From NCBI GenBank assembly GCA_003427395.1, contig BFEA01000161.1, positions 1,485,618 to 1,549,617 on the forward strand: 64,000 bases of DNA, written 5' to 3'. Positions 23,118 through 34,242 of the stretch are shown here, one piece after another. Below the pieces are notes generated by a model. The model was not told the DNA's origin and did not search any database. It worked only from the letters and a program-made list of their open reading frames with translations. Both the position numbers and the translations under genes were made by a program. Position 1 is the first letter of the stretch, and each line of letters opens with the position of its first letter. The stretch is from Chara braunii (Eukaryota > Streptophyta > Charophyceae > Charales > Characeae).

Positions 23118-23346
23118 TAACTATATCAATCCATGAGGACAACAATATTAGAGGTTCACAACCAATTAATTCCTTACAAGATTCATTTAGACTAATTTAC
23201 CCGAGTGTCGTTCGACCAGAGAGAACGGTAGGTCGCTTTTGTCCCTGGTGGAACGACACTGAGGTAAATTAATCTTGATGAATCTTGTAAGGAATTCAGT
23301 GGTTAAGAACCTGTAAGATTTTTATCCTCGTGGAGTGATATAGTGA
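23118..23346. mobile_element. Foldback element, copy 1
   Basis: The ~100-bp arms pair with each other: ATTAGAGGTTCACAACCAAT on the left and a matching inverse (GTGGTTAAGAACCTGTAAG) on the right, with TTCCTTACAAGATTC / GAATCTTGTAAGGAA and GTGTCGTT / AACGACAC further in. The loop is about 35 bp. It is non-coding and could fold into a long hairpin RNA if transcribed. Confidence 0.75.
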
Positions 23347-23352
23347 TTAGAA

Positions 23353-23354
<2 letters not shown>

Positions 23355-23439
<85 letters not shown>

Positions 23440-23444
23440 TGTGT
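23355..23444. repeat. (TG)n microsatellite
   Basis: About 40 TG units lie between the two foldback copies. The Cys-Val open frames are artefacts. Confidence 0.98.
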
Positions 23445-23570
23445 CTTCCACTCACTGTCCCTCTGCGAGGAAGGGTCGGATGGACGAGTATCCGGGGGCA
23501 CTAGGTCATTCAGCCTTACGCCTCACGGACTCTGCATACGAAAACACATACAAACAAACATATATTCCTG

Positions 23571-23803
23571 ATCACTATATCAAGTTCCACTAGGATAAAA
23601 ATATTAGAGGTTCACAACCAATGAATTCCTTACAAGATTCATCAAGATTAATTTACCTGAGTGTCGTTTCACCAGGGCCAGCGGGTACCTACCATTATCT
23701 TTGGTGGAACGACACCTGGGTAAATTAACCATGATGGATCTTGTAAGGAATTCATTGGTTGTGAACCTCTAATATTTTTATCCTCATGAAGTGCTATAGT
23801 GAT
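23571..23803. mobile_element. Foldback element, copy 2
   Basis: A second direct copy of the 23118-23346 foldback has better-paired arms: AGGATAAAAATATTAGAGG on the left against CCTCTAATATTTTTATCCT on the right. Both copies are followed by TAGTGATTAGRAATATGTGT, so the duplication includes the flank as well as the element. Confidence 0.8.
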
Positions 23804-25180
23804 TAGGAATATGTGTCTGTTTTGGTTTCGTTGCCGGGATGCTGGCAAAGTTCCTCTATCCTGCCCATCTCGAAACTAGGATTGAAAAAAGGTCAGATAC
23901 ATCAAACTGAACGGGGTTTTATCTTTTCAACCCCTTATCAGAAAAAAAAAACAGATTTGGAAATGTCAAGAATACAGCTATCTCGTGAAATTACAAGATA
24001 GTTGAAGGCTTGAAGCAAAGGTAAGAAAAATAAAAGAATAGGGCGGTTAAGGAAATTGCCCCTCTATGGCTGTAATTGTCGTGTAGCCACAGTTCGTCCT
24101 TAATCTTGCTGAAGATCAAGGGATCACTATGAACTCGTGATTTTGCTTGGGGGCTGGAGTGATGACCAACACTCCTCTTGGTGTGCTGCTGGAGGAGCTG
24201 CGGGAGGAAGTGCTAGCGGAGTGGAGGTCTGAAGTGAAGAGGGGAAGAAAGACAACCATAACTGAGATTGGGGGTACCCTGCCCCAACCTGAGGCTAGTG
24301 TTGGCCCTTTGGGACTACTCTTGGGAACACGCAGTCGAACCGCGACTCTACCCCGAGGCTGAGGAACAACATCTTGGACCTGAAATTTTCCCAGGTCCAA
24401 AGTTTTATTAATTTTATGGTACTTTTTTTTGTCGATAAGATTTTATTCGATGAGGTGTTGGGACTACGTTGCAGTAGGCTACACCTCATTTGGTGGGGTT
24501 ATGCTGCCGAATTTTTGGTGAGTACGTGACACATTTTTTATGTATGGGAGTTGCTGCCCGTCTTACGACATAGTGAAATTTACGTTTCAAATGGGCTATG
24601 TTGCTGAATTTTCGGTACGTCGGCGGTACTGAGTTCTGGAGAGAAGGTGCTGCCTTTTTACAGTACGGTCAAAGGTAACATTTTTCGGTTGGGGAATGAT
24701 GCCCATTTGACGACGGGGAGCGGGTTTTTTTAGGGGACTTGCAGGTGGTGGTTTGACGATGCAGTACTCTCTGTTTTGAGCAAGGGATCGTGGTGGTACC
24801 GACTATAGTGCACGCTTGAGACTTGGTTCCAAGACTGGTGTCCGACTATGTTGCGCGACATTATATTCTTAAGGAGTGTGGATGGGTGTGGTCGGCAACT
24901 TTCGAGCATGCTTGGTGGTGCGTGTGGTAGATTGTGTTGTGTGACTCTCGTGAATGAGTTGAGATGCACGTGTCAAACTATGTTTTTTGGGGGGGTACTG
25001 AGTGGCACAGTGTGCGGGCCAGCAAGACCAGTTGGGGGATGAGCAAGCGACGTAGTGACAAGTGGGGCTCACAACACTTGCGGTTTGGACATTTGGGACC
25101 ACCTCTATATTTTTGAAGAGTACACGAAGCAAGCCAATTTTGTGATTGAGACTATCTGATGTAACAGTTAGCATGGGACC
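23804..25180. other. No recognised gene; possible retroelement remnant near 24147-24400
   Basis: A short plus-strand frame at 24147-24362 (71 codons) is Glu/Arg-rich at its start (EELREEVLAEWRSEV) and is followed by a GAACCGCGACTCTACCCCGA block. It could be a scrap of a retrotransposon gag, but nothing confirms it. The rest (24400-25180) is G/T-rich on the plus strand with no domain seen. Confidence 0.3.
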
Positions 25181-25184
25181 ATTT

Positions 25185-25430
25185 GGAACCTATGCTGTCA
25201 TAGAAGACCGCGAGATGTACGGTTGTCACATTCAACTACAGTGGCGAGGTGATAACGAACCCACACCCATCTCGATGGTTCGTGAGAATACTTACGCATT
25301 GTTCCAAGTCGTCTCTTGTTTATTTTTCTTTTACTCCTGCGTGACACGGTCGGAAGGGTTCTTGCCTTTTGTGAAAAAGGTGGGAGCCGATGTACTCGAT
25401 AAGTGGCGCTGTTGCCGGGGATGGGAAACC
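25185..25430 (-). repeat. Dispersed repeat R-A, partial copy 5 (inverted)
   Basis: GACCGCGAGATGTACGG, GGCGAGGTGATAACG, CGAGAATACTTACGC, TACTCCTGCGTGAC and GCCTTTTGTGAAAAAGG match other inverted R-A copies in order. It is non-coding. Confidence 0.65.
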
Positions 25431-25544
25431 AGCGATAGTCGTAAATAATTTTTCTTTTTTCGGTATATATACTATCATATTGATTTGAATATTTGTCATG
25501 ATAAGTCTTTTTCTGAGTTTTATATCATTATTTGCGGGTTTCAT

Positions 25545-26040
25545 GCTTGGTCAAGACATTCGTAGTCGACCGACGTCACAGCGACGTGTGCTTTGTAACT
25601 AGGAGATAAGCGTTGTAAGGAGCGAGAAATGGTCAAGTTCATATGTTGTCTTTAACTAAACGTATTTACCAAGCATATGTATACTACAGCGAAACAAGCA
25701 AACACCCTCGATTGATTTCCGTCTTCAACTGCATCTAAAAACGTTTCCATGTGGGTCAGTAGCTCAGTAGAGATACACCCATAAGGTGATGGCAGCCCCT
25801 TAGTGAAGGTAAGTTTTGCCTCGCAGGAACCTATCCTATCGTAGGGGACTGCGAGATGTACGGTTGACACACCTGGCTAGAGCGGCGACGTGATAACGCA
25901 ACTGCGTATGTCTCGACGGTTCGAGGGAATACTTACGCTTTGTCCTAAGTTATCTCTTATTTAGATTTCTTTTACTCCTGCGTGATGCGGTCGGGAGGGT
26001 TCTCGCCTTTTGCGAAAAAGGCAGGAGCCAATGCGCTCCA
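25545..26040 (-). repeat. Dispersed repeat R-A, copy 6 (inverted)
   Basis: This copy is nearly full length. It carries TGGGTCAGTAGCTCAGTAGAG (a perfect A-box-like TAGCTCAGTAG), GAAGGTAAGTTTTGCC, AACCTATCCTATCG and CTTTTGCGAAAAAGGC. It is immediately followed by an R-A copy in the opposite orientation, making a large palindrome. Confidence 0.7.
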
Positions 26041-26285
26041 CATGACTCCCGTTTTTTTCACAAAAGGCGAGAGAAGAGTCCTTCCGGTTGCGTCACGTAA
26101 GAGTAAAAGAAAATCGAATAAAACACAAGTTTGAACAACGTGTAAGTATTCTCGTGAATCGTTGAGACGGACGTGGTTGTGCTATCACGTCGCCGCTCAT
26201 AAGGGTGCGTCAGTCGTACATCTCGCAGTCCCCTAGGACAGGATAGGTTCCTATGAGGTAGAACTTAACTTCCCTAACACCCTCC
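26041..26285 (+). repeat. Dispersed repeat R-A, partial copy 7
   Basis: It opposes copy 6: CACAAAAGGCGAGAG, GCGTCACGTAAGAGTAAA, GTAAGTATTCTCG, CTATCACGTCGCCGCTC, CAGTCCCCTAGGACAGGATAGG. The pair 25815-26285 can fold as an inverted repeat with arms of about 220 bp. Confidence 0.65.
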
Positions 26286-26700
26286 TCTTTTCCACGCGCG
26301 CGATATGAGCCATAAAATCTTAGATACTGTGGCCGAAAATATTCGACCCAAATTGAAGTGGGAGCCTGTTGTGCTCCCAAACAGCCAAAATCGGTTGTAC
26401 TCCAATCCATGAGACACTGTTGTTTCGTCTCCTTTTCCTTTTTTTTTTCTTTTTTTTTTCCTTTTCGTTGTGCGCTCGGTTCCTCAGTAGAACCACCTTC
26501 CCGTTTTTTAACTTCCAGAACATCAACGACAACGAGAGGGGGGGTAGGGAAAATGAAAAAAACGAAAAAAAAAAAAAAAAAAAAAAAAATGCAATAGTCG
26601 TAAATACTATTTTTTTTTACGTATATACTATATCCTATTGATTTATAATTTTTTCATGATAAGTCTGTTTCTGAATTTTATATCTAAGGGACTATGATTA
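26286..26700. other. Simple-sequence-rich spacer
   Basis: T-rich and A-rich runs (26440-26465, 26562-26590) with no gene or clear element. Confidence 0.5.
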
Positions 26701-27190
26701 CTTGCGGGTTTCACTCTTGGTTGAGACCGTCCTAATCGACCGGCGTGTGTTTCGTACTAGGGAGATCAATGCCCTAAGGAGCGGGCAACGGTCGGGTTTA
26801 TATGACGTTTTTAACCCAGCGTATGTACACTACAACGAAACGAGCAAACACTATCGACTTACCTACCTCTACAATTGCATCTAAAAGCTTTCGCATATGG
26901 GTCAGTAGCTCAGTAGGGATACGCCCCTAAAGGTGGTGACAACCCCTTAGGGAAGGTAAGTTGTACCTCACGGGAACCTATCCTATCGTAGGGGACTGCG
27001 AGATGTATGGCTGACATACGCGACAAGAGCGGTGAGGTGATAACGCAACCGTGCTCGTGTCGACGGTTCGCGAGATTGTCGAGATAACCCTCCAGCAATG
27101 TCCGAAGTTGTTGCAAGTTGTCTTGTTAAGTTTATTTTTATTCCTGCATGACGAGGGCAGGAGAGCTATTGCCTTTTACGAAAAAGGTGG
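26700..27190 (-). repeat. Dispersed repeat R-A, copy 8 (inverted)
   Basis: This is the clearest inverted copy: GAGATCAATGCCCTAAGGAGCG, AATTGCATCTAAAAGC, GGGTCAGTAGCTCAGTAGGG, AAGGTGGTGACAACCCCTTA, CTATCCTATCGTAGGGGACTGCGAG and CTTTTACGAAAAAGG in order. It contains a Pol III A-box consensus, but no matching B box or cloverleaf was found. Confidence 0.7.
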
Positions 27191-30100
27191 AAGCCGATGT
27201 GCTCGACAAGGGGTCTCCAATAATTAAAATCCAACAGGTCTAACATGGTTTCTGAAGAGTTGGGCAATGAGACAACAATTAGTTGTAGTCTGCCAATGTA
27301 GCACCATTGCTTAATCAGAAAGATTGGGCAACTTAGGCAACGGCTATAGGTGAGACTAACAGACGTGGGACAAAAGGTTGAGAGATAGTTTAGGTTACAA
27401 CACCAGTACATCGCCCCAACCAAGTTGAGAGCCCGATTTAGCCTCTCCTAAAAATTAGGAGACTTGCACGTCGTCGATAACACAAGTTTCTGAAAGGTGC
27501 CAGCGGGCGATCACTGACATGTACGGGTGGTCTACGGTACTTTAGGATATGCAAGCCAGACACTTGGTTGCGGTTCAAGTTGCAGGAGACTACTAGTAGA
27601 AAATGGGTGAAAGAGTGTCATCATTATGAGGAACAAAGTCCCAACCAAACGAAATTAAGTCGGTGTCAGACCGATTGTAGGTCCGTGAATTACAGTATAG
27701 TATAGCTTGAATAGGAAACATAGTGCACTTAGCAGTAGACAGTAAAACCACCAGCACATGGCCCTAACCTTGCTGGAAAAAAAATTGTCACCCATCCGAA
27801 AAAGTCACGGTGGGGCAATCATTGATAGGGTTACGTTTCGACCTCTGAAAGCAACAGGCGGCCAAGGTATGACGGGTACTGGTGGTTTAAGATGGTATGC
27901 AATACGCTATCAGTAAATTAGAGAGATAAGTATGACAAGTTAACAAGTTAACCTGATAATGCTCTTAGTACCTTTCTTTTCTGGGTGGAATTAGGAGGTC
28001 CCACCCCAACTTTCAAATTTTGGAATATATGATTGAGGATTGTATCTGTTTCAAGTACTTTGGTTACACCCTGGCCCGACGGCCTCAGTTGACCACAACA
28101 AACTACTTCGGTTGGATTTCACACAACTACCGGAACCACATTTAGGATCCTTGGGACCATTTTTCCATCCGTTATCAACCACAAATTTCACGCATCAACG
28201 GACAAACTTCATTCGACTTCTCTACATTTTACTCGACGCCAACAATCCATGACTACGAGTATCCTGTTCAGCATCAACGACAGAGGAACAATGTGATACG
28301 ACACTCAACCACGCTGCAGGCTAGCCTCGCCACTCCTCGTGGTCCCACTGCCTTGGCTCGCGACAGAATAAGTCACCGTGGTCTGACCGACCAATACAGT
28401 CCGCAAAGTTTCACGTGCCGTGCCCTCCAGTGCATGTCCGCTCGCCACGTTCATTGTGTACGTGAACCTACGCGCACACAGTCAGTCATATCACATTAAG
28501 GCTAAGTCATTTTACTCGCCTGATTTTGGCTGAGGGCTATACTGTGGACTGACCTATGGGAATCCCTGCGTCAGTCTAGGTCGCCACCCTTTTGGTGGCA
28601 AGCCCTATGTTGATGGTCGTCCCCGCTTTCAGTCAGAAGTCCTCTACCAGTTCTGAAAAGTCTGTTGCGTGGTAAGATTTTCTTCGTCATAAACCCATCA
28701 ACCTGTCGTCCCGATGACCGACCTCCATCTCCCCCTCACCATTCTGCGACTCCTCTCCACCCTATCCATACCCATCACCACCAAACTCTAAGTCCAGACA
28801 CACTATCCCCCTCCTTCCACCCTCAATAGAATCCTAACCTTCCTCTCTATGACACCCTTCTCGTCTCTTTCTACCATCCCAACCTCACCTTTCAATCAAA
28901 CAAAATCATACCAGACAGTGATCTTATTACTAAATTCACCTTTCTAATCACACCCCTCCTTTCCAACCCCTCCCCACCTCCAATCCCAACAGATCTCTAC
29001 AAAGAATCTTTGTTCTCGACGCCAACACAACAACTCTCCTACCTCTCCATTTCTACCTCCTCCCTCTAATCTCCCCCTCTTCTTTCTCCAACAAAATATG
29101 TAGAACTGAGGTACGACTCTAACTTAGTCATTACCGATCTTATTGAATTTGTGGAGGACGCAACGCTCTTCATCTTTCAGAATGGCAGCAAAACTTTCTA
29201 TATCCTTGAGAGGGAAAAGGTTGTTGCCCTCCCGTCCCACTCCATTTTCTCCCTCATAATCATCTCTCTTATTTCTGTTGGAACGAGGTGTTTGTCTTTT
29301 CTTACGACAGAGGAGCAGATTCGTGTCGGTGTGAGTTTGGCTACGTACAAAGAAGAACTTGCCCATGATCTACACAATCTTTCTACTGCTTCGCTCTCTG
29401 CATCGCTTGTGCAAGGAGAGTTCCTGTCAAGTCTTGGGTCAGCAACGACTTCATGACCATGTCCGATATTCTTCCAGCTCTCGGCGTAACACTAAGACTC
29501 GTCTCCCCATCGCTTGGTTCTTCAGAGGTTTATTCGGCCAGCTCATCAAGAAGGACTTCTTTCATGTTCGCATTCACAATCATCTCGTCTCAGGACCAAG
29601 GTCATGGTTCAGCATCATCGTCGACTCAGCTTGCGGCATTGACTGCGAGTACTTCCTAGATTCGGTTATCCCGACACGATCATCCAGACTTCAACACTTG
29701 TCCTGTCCCATACTCGTTATCAAGACCAAGGAAGTCACTCACGCCTCCATCTTCTTAGATCCGCCACCTACAAGTCAGGTTGGCACCACGAAAGCAGACT
29801 AATGTTTCCTCATCGAGGAAGCGCAAGCCGGGGAGAGCTTCTGACTACAACTCTCCTTCTGACTCTTCCTGCGAAGGATCAATTCCCATTTACCAGTTGT
29901 TCATACTGCCTCAACCCCGCCAACACCCTTTCGCATCCCAAGCTCTCGACAACCCAACCTCACCACCTCCCACTCTCACTCCCATCACTCCAAACCCCCC
30001 TAGATCCCGCAATCTATACATCATCTTCCTCACCCTCTTCCTCCTTCTCTTCATTCTTCACTTCCTTACCTTCTTCATCCTATTATGCCGCCTCGCCTCT

Positions 30101-30355
30101 TACTTCTTTTTCCTCCTTCCCTCGCCATAAACGGATTTTATGGTTTGTAATAAATTAATAGTCATGTATAATTTTCGATAATCATGCAGTACCTTTTGTA
30201 CTCACCATAATTTTCGTACTGTTCACAAAAAAAAAGAAAAGGAGAGATTGGAGAAGGGAGCTCGAGGAACACTGGTTGAAAACGAAGATATTGATTATAT
30301 ACGACAAAAAAATATAATAAAATATCACATTTCAAGAGAAAACTTCCCTTAAGAG
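27191..30355. other. Long stretch without a recognised gene
   Basis: The best frames are plus-strand 29151-29456 (101 codons) and 29359-29802 (147 codons), followed by a frame from 29780 that starts Lys/Arg/Ser-rich and turns Pro/Ser-rich. They overlap, lack known motifs and have no obvious start context, so they may be diverged exons or chance. 28690-29100 is strongly C/T-biased on the plus strand (pyrimidine tract). Confidence 0.35.
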
Positions 30356-30358
30356 CAT

Positions 30359-30420
30359 ATATATATATACTAGCTAAGCGCCCGCGATGCAGGCAGTGCG
30401 GGCCACGCCCGCAAAAATAA
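30359..30420. mobile_element. Possible Helitron-like terminus
   Basis: A TA run is followed by ACTAGCTAAGCGCCCGCG, and GCCCGC can pair with GCGGGC about 15 bp later. AT-rich sequence leading into CTAG and a short GC hairpin resembles plant Helitron ends. The opposite end was not located, so this is tentative. Confidence 0.2.
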
Positions 30421-30595
30421 GAAATGTTGTAGGCAACCAGACACATAACACTCGCATTAACTCAAAAAGACTTAAAAAAAAAAAAAAAACGAATAACAGG
30501 GTAATAAAAAATAGTCAAAAACTGGCTACAAAGTCTGAGTTAAACTGACGAATTAAAAAAGTGACAAATTGAAAAGAAAAAAAAAGTAGGAGGAA

Positions 30596-30695
30596 GGGTG
30601 AGAAGAGACAGAGACAGAAAAAGAGAGACAAAAAGAAAGGAAAAAATAGAAACATTGAGAGAGAGACAGAGATCAAGACATACAGAAAGATCGAG

Positions 30696-30780
<85 letters not shown>
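30596..30780. repeat. Purine-rich tract ending in (GATA)n and (GA)n
   Basis: The purine-rich strand becomes GATA repeats, then about 34 GA units (30711-30779). The long Ser-Leu and similar frames on the minus strand come from this tract. Confidence 0.95.
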
Positions 30781-30782
<2 letters not shown>

Positions 30783-30961
30783 CAACAAAAAAGCAAATAA
30801 TAAAGAAAGACCAACATGAGTATACAAAAAAAATAAGTTTTATATGAAGATTTATCGTTCCATTAAAGTCAGCAAGTGCCCACAGTATGATTAACGCACA
30901 ATCATTGCGTAATGGAATCCACCTTGACCTAAGGAAATGCACAGTCAAAATTGTTTCCCGC

Positions 30962-31024
30962 TTTTTTTTTTTTTTTTTTTTTTTNTTTTTTTTTTTTTTT
31001 TTTTTTTTTTTCTCTCTCTCTCTC
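30962..31024. repeat. Poly-T and (TC)n at the LINE-A 5' junction
   Basis: A T run (with one N at 30985) and a short TC run end directly before the truncated LINE-A coding sequence. Confidence 0.95.
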
Positions 31025-31042
31025 TTGGACAGACCAATCACA

Positions 31043-33855
31043 CTTGAATAGATCAAGGAGATGATCAAGCACATGGCCAGTGGCAAAGCACCGAGGAGAG
31101 ATAGCCTCCCTTTTAAATTATATCAGCAGCATGGAGGGGTGTTGTTCCCACACTTGGTGGATATTTTTAATTTGTCCCTCGTGGAAGGTCATCTTTCGAA
31201 GGGAATGGTGCACGAGATAATCACGGTAATCTATAAGAAGGGGGATAAGGCTGAAATTCGGAATTGGCGTCCTATCTCACTGCTGAATGTTTTCTACAAA
31301 ATCCTGACCAAAATGTTAGCTAGGAGACTGGGTAGGTATTTGCCAGAGTCGGTTGAGATCAGACAGCGTTTGTGCAGAGCAGATCCATTTTTGACAACAT
31401 CGTGACCACTATTGAGGTTTTGGAATGGGTTCAACAAGAGAATCTCCATATCATGATACTCTTGTTGGACCTTGAGAAGGCATATGATAGGGTCAATTGG
31501 GCATATGTCCTTTCGGGTAGGTACTTGCCAGAATTAGTCGGTCGAGACCAGGCAGCGTTTGTGCAGAGCAGATCCATTTTTGACAACATAGTGACCACTA
31601 TTGAGGTTTTGGAATGGGTTCAACAAGATTATCTCGATATCACGGTACTCTTGTTGGACCTTGAGAAGGCATATGATAGGGTCAATTGGACATATGTCCG
31701 TACACAGAATGAACTTTGGTCAAAACTTCTGTCGTCGGGTATCCGAACTGTACGTGTACTCGACAGCCTCTGTCGCAAGCAACAGACACATCTCAACGCC
31801 ATTCTCACTTACTCACTCTGTGTGGCAAGGTTGTCCCTTGGCGCCACTATTGTTTGTCTTGCAGTTGGAAGTGTTGATCAATAACATCATAACACACTCG
31901 GAGATCCGAGGCCTTCATATTCAGTACACAAAATTCAGGGTCAAGGCTCTTGCGGATGACCTCATGGATGTGATGGAAAACTCAATCCAATCCCTGTCAG
32001 CTTTGAAAGCTTGCTTGGTGCAATATGCTGAATACTTTGAAGCTACCATTGATTGAAATAAATCTGTCTATTTGCTTCCGAATAGATACACACTGGTGGG
32101 TGAATGGGGGATGAAGAAGGTGGCGGAAGGTAGCACAAAACGTTACCTGGGTGTGCAAGTGGTCTTGGGAAGATGTGCTGACATTCGGAACGACCTGCTG
32201 CAGCAAAGAATCGTGCAACGGGTTGTGGTATGGGGCCCAACACAACATTTATCTCTCTTTGGCAAGGCGTTAGTTACTAATCTAGCCCTCTTTGCCCTGC
32301 TCTGGTTTGTTGGCACAGTGAGAGAATTAGAAAAATAACTAGTTAACATAGTGAGAAGAGTAGCTGCAAAGTTTATTTGGAAGCCATATGGAAAACAAAA
32401 TGCAAGTTTCATCTCCAAAGTAGCCTGGGATCTCATTTGTTTTCCACGTATGGAAGGTGGACTGGTAATGCTAAATTCTAGTTGCCAGAACGAGGCAATG
32501 CTGGCCAGATGGGTTATTAAGGCGATTGAGATCGATATCGAGGAACACTAGGTCTTACTGGCAGAACAGATCTTCGTGCTAGCTCAACCATTGTTTGACG
32601 ACCCATCCATATGCTCTACGGATGGACAACCATTCTCAGCAGGAAGGTCTACACATGATTTCGGAAGACCTTGGTACGAGAGGGGAGTGATAAAGATAGC
32701 AGTCCTTTGGGATGATCTGGCAGGACATTGGATCTCAGTTAGATCACTCAAGGAAAAACTCGGACGCTTGGATCACATTGAACTTAGATTTGAACGGTTA
32801 CTCACAACCATCCCAGCGAAATGGAGGTACCTTCTCAGCCCGGAGGGAGTGAACCCTCCAGCCACTTGGTACGTTGAGGACCAGAAAAAGGCACCGAGGG
32901 TATTCTGGAAGCTGCTGCCACTCAATGAGAACGGTACCAGGAAGTTTCAAGCATGGGAAAAATACGATCAGGGAAACCAATTGAGCCTCAGAGACGTCTC
33001 CTCAGAGGACCTGCTAGAACCGGCGACTCAAATTCAATCACCGTTGGGAAACCTCTCCCAGATTCGAGTCAAGGAATTTTGTGCTGAGGATTGCAATCAC
33101 TCCTGCACCCTTTGGAAGAATGACACTCCCATTAAAGCGCTCAAGTTAGACCCCGGGTTGTGGACTTGGAGGGGATCCAGACTTATCTCTGAGGAAGCCT
33201 AACTATCAGATTACTCAGTAGCAGCAGGGTATGAGCTCCAGCAGACAACAAGGACCCTAAGTTCAGTAGCTATCCACAAGTGGTCGCAGGTGACTGCCTA
33301 CGATATTGAGGTAATTGCCAACGGGATTTTTCGATGCTGGGAGCAATTGCAGAATGCGCCCACACCAAGGGCTGCGGCCCTGCTCTGGCTACTTCACTGC
33401 TAGTCACCCCCTCTGTTGTGTGGCTAGTACAGAGGGGGATGACAGTTCAAATACAATTTGGGAGGTGCAGATGACCTTTTGAATCAACAACACATATGTG
33501 GCTTTCATGCCCCCTCTCTAAGGAAATCTGGGACTGGTGGAGGTCCCACTGGGATAGAATCAGTGGACCTGTTTTTTCATGGGATGACAAATGGATCCGC
33601 CTCGGAGGTGTCCCTGACGAGTTCCCACTGCACAAAGGTTGGGGTTACGTGGCCCAAGCGCTGAGAGCCTGTCTATTCACCGTCGTCTGGGAAGTCGAGA
33701 ACAATAATGTTTTTGAAGGAAGGTTAATCTCCGACCCGGCCATCAAGGCTTCAGTCAAAACGCACATCAGTCGTACAATCAAAGGAGATTGGAGAAGGAA
33801 GATCACTGACACAGCACAGGGAGCCTATGGTGTGGAGTGGTTTAGAGCTACCTAG
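31043..33855 (+). pseudogene. LINE-A ORF2 fragment: reverse transcriptase to zf-RVT (decayed)
   Basis: This is the 3' part of an L1-clade LINE ORF2, the replicative polyprotein of a non-LTR retrotransposon. In order: the RT finger region with SGKAP and NWRPISLL (about 31080-31290); QAAFVQSRSIFDNI and LLLDLEKAYDRVNW (catalytic motif A, Asp in LLDLEKAYD); GCPLAPLLF; and ALADDLMDV at about 31945, a degraded F/YADD catalytic box. The thumb-like region contains LSLFGKALV and FIWKPYG. A long linker is followed by H-M-W-L-S-C at about 33493-33510, the end of a zf-RVT finger. The endonuclease is absent, so the copy is 5'-truncated at the poly-T/(TC)n junction. The frame is broken by shifts near 31380 and 31740-31860 and by stops at 32054 (TGA), 32549 (TAG) and 33200 (TAA). 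It cannot be active. Confidence 0.9.
31330..31703 (+). repeat. Tandem duplication inside the LINE-A RT domain
   Basis: 31330-31514 is repeated at 31515-31703. Both copies encode GRYLPE, QSRSIFDNIVTTIEVLEWVQQ and LLLDLEKAYDRVNW. The first copy lacks four bases (ATTA after CCAGA), so one unit is 189 bp (63 codons) and the other 185 bp. The missing bases shift the frame. Confidence 0.9.
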
Positions 33856-34208
33856 GCTACAAGAGGCAATCTCGTGAAGATGGAAGGCAGCTCACTCAAA
33901 ATTGATCCTTGGCTAGTAGGTGAACTCTAAGAACCTGAATGCTCGGTTTTCTTTCCGCTGGTAGAAAGGCAGCATATTGTGGTAAGGGAGGTTCAGAGGA
34001 AGTATTGTTGGGTCTTTGGAACTGTTGTAGGTTCCTCCCCTCCGAATTAGGAGGATAGTGATTAGGATGCTACTATGGACAGATGTCTCTTCTCAGCTGT
34101 TGCATTTGGTCTACCAGGGGTTTGGTCCCCTGCAGGGCTCAGCCCTGTAAGCCAAACTGGGTAACGCTCCCAGAAGGTTACACACTGGGTAGACTGTGAG
34201 GACCCCGA

Positions 34209-34211
<3 letters not shown>
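33856..34211 (+). other. LINE-A 3' region, or a fragment of another LINE in inverse
   Basis: After the LINE-A frame ends there is about 350 bp without a plus-strand gene. Its last 110 bp (34095-34205) is the inverse of a segment at 35595-35715; read on the minus strand both encode VLTVYP...LGALP...AY, so this end may be a fragment of another LINE's ORF2. The ~110-bp inverted pair brackets LINE-E. Confidence 0.45.

Positions 34212-34242
<31 letters not shown>

Noticed and set aside
26890-26970. tRNA gene in R-A (GGGTCAGTAGCTCAGTAGGG)
   Set aside because: Only the A-box half is tRNA-like. The D-stem does not close, there is no B box, and all copies behave as a dispersed repeat.
30515-31086. 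Leu/Ser-rich membrane protein on the minus strand (30.5-31.1 kb)
   Set aside because: The hydrophobic pattern comes from the (GA)n and purine tract.
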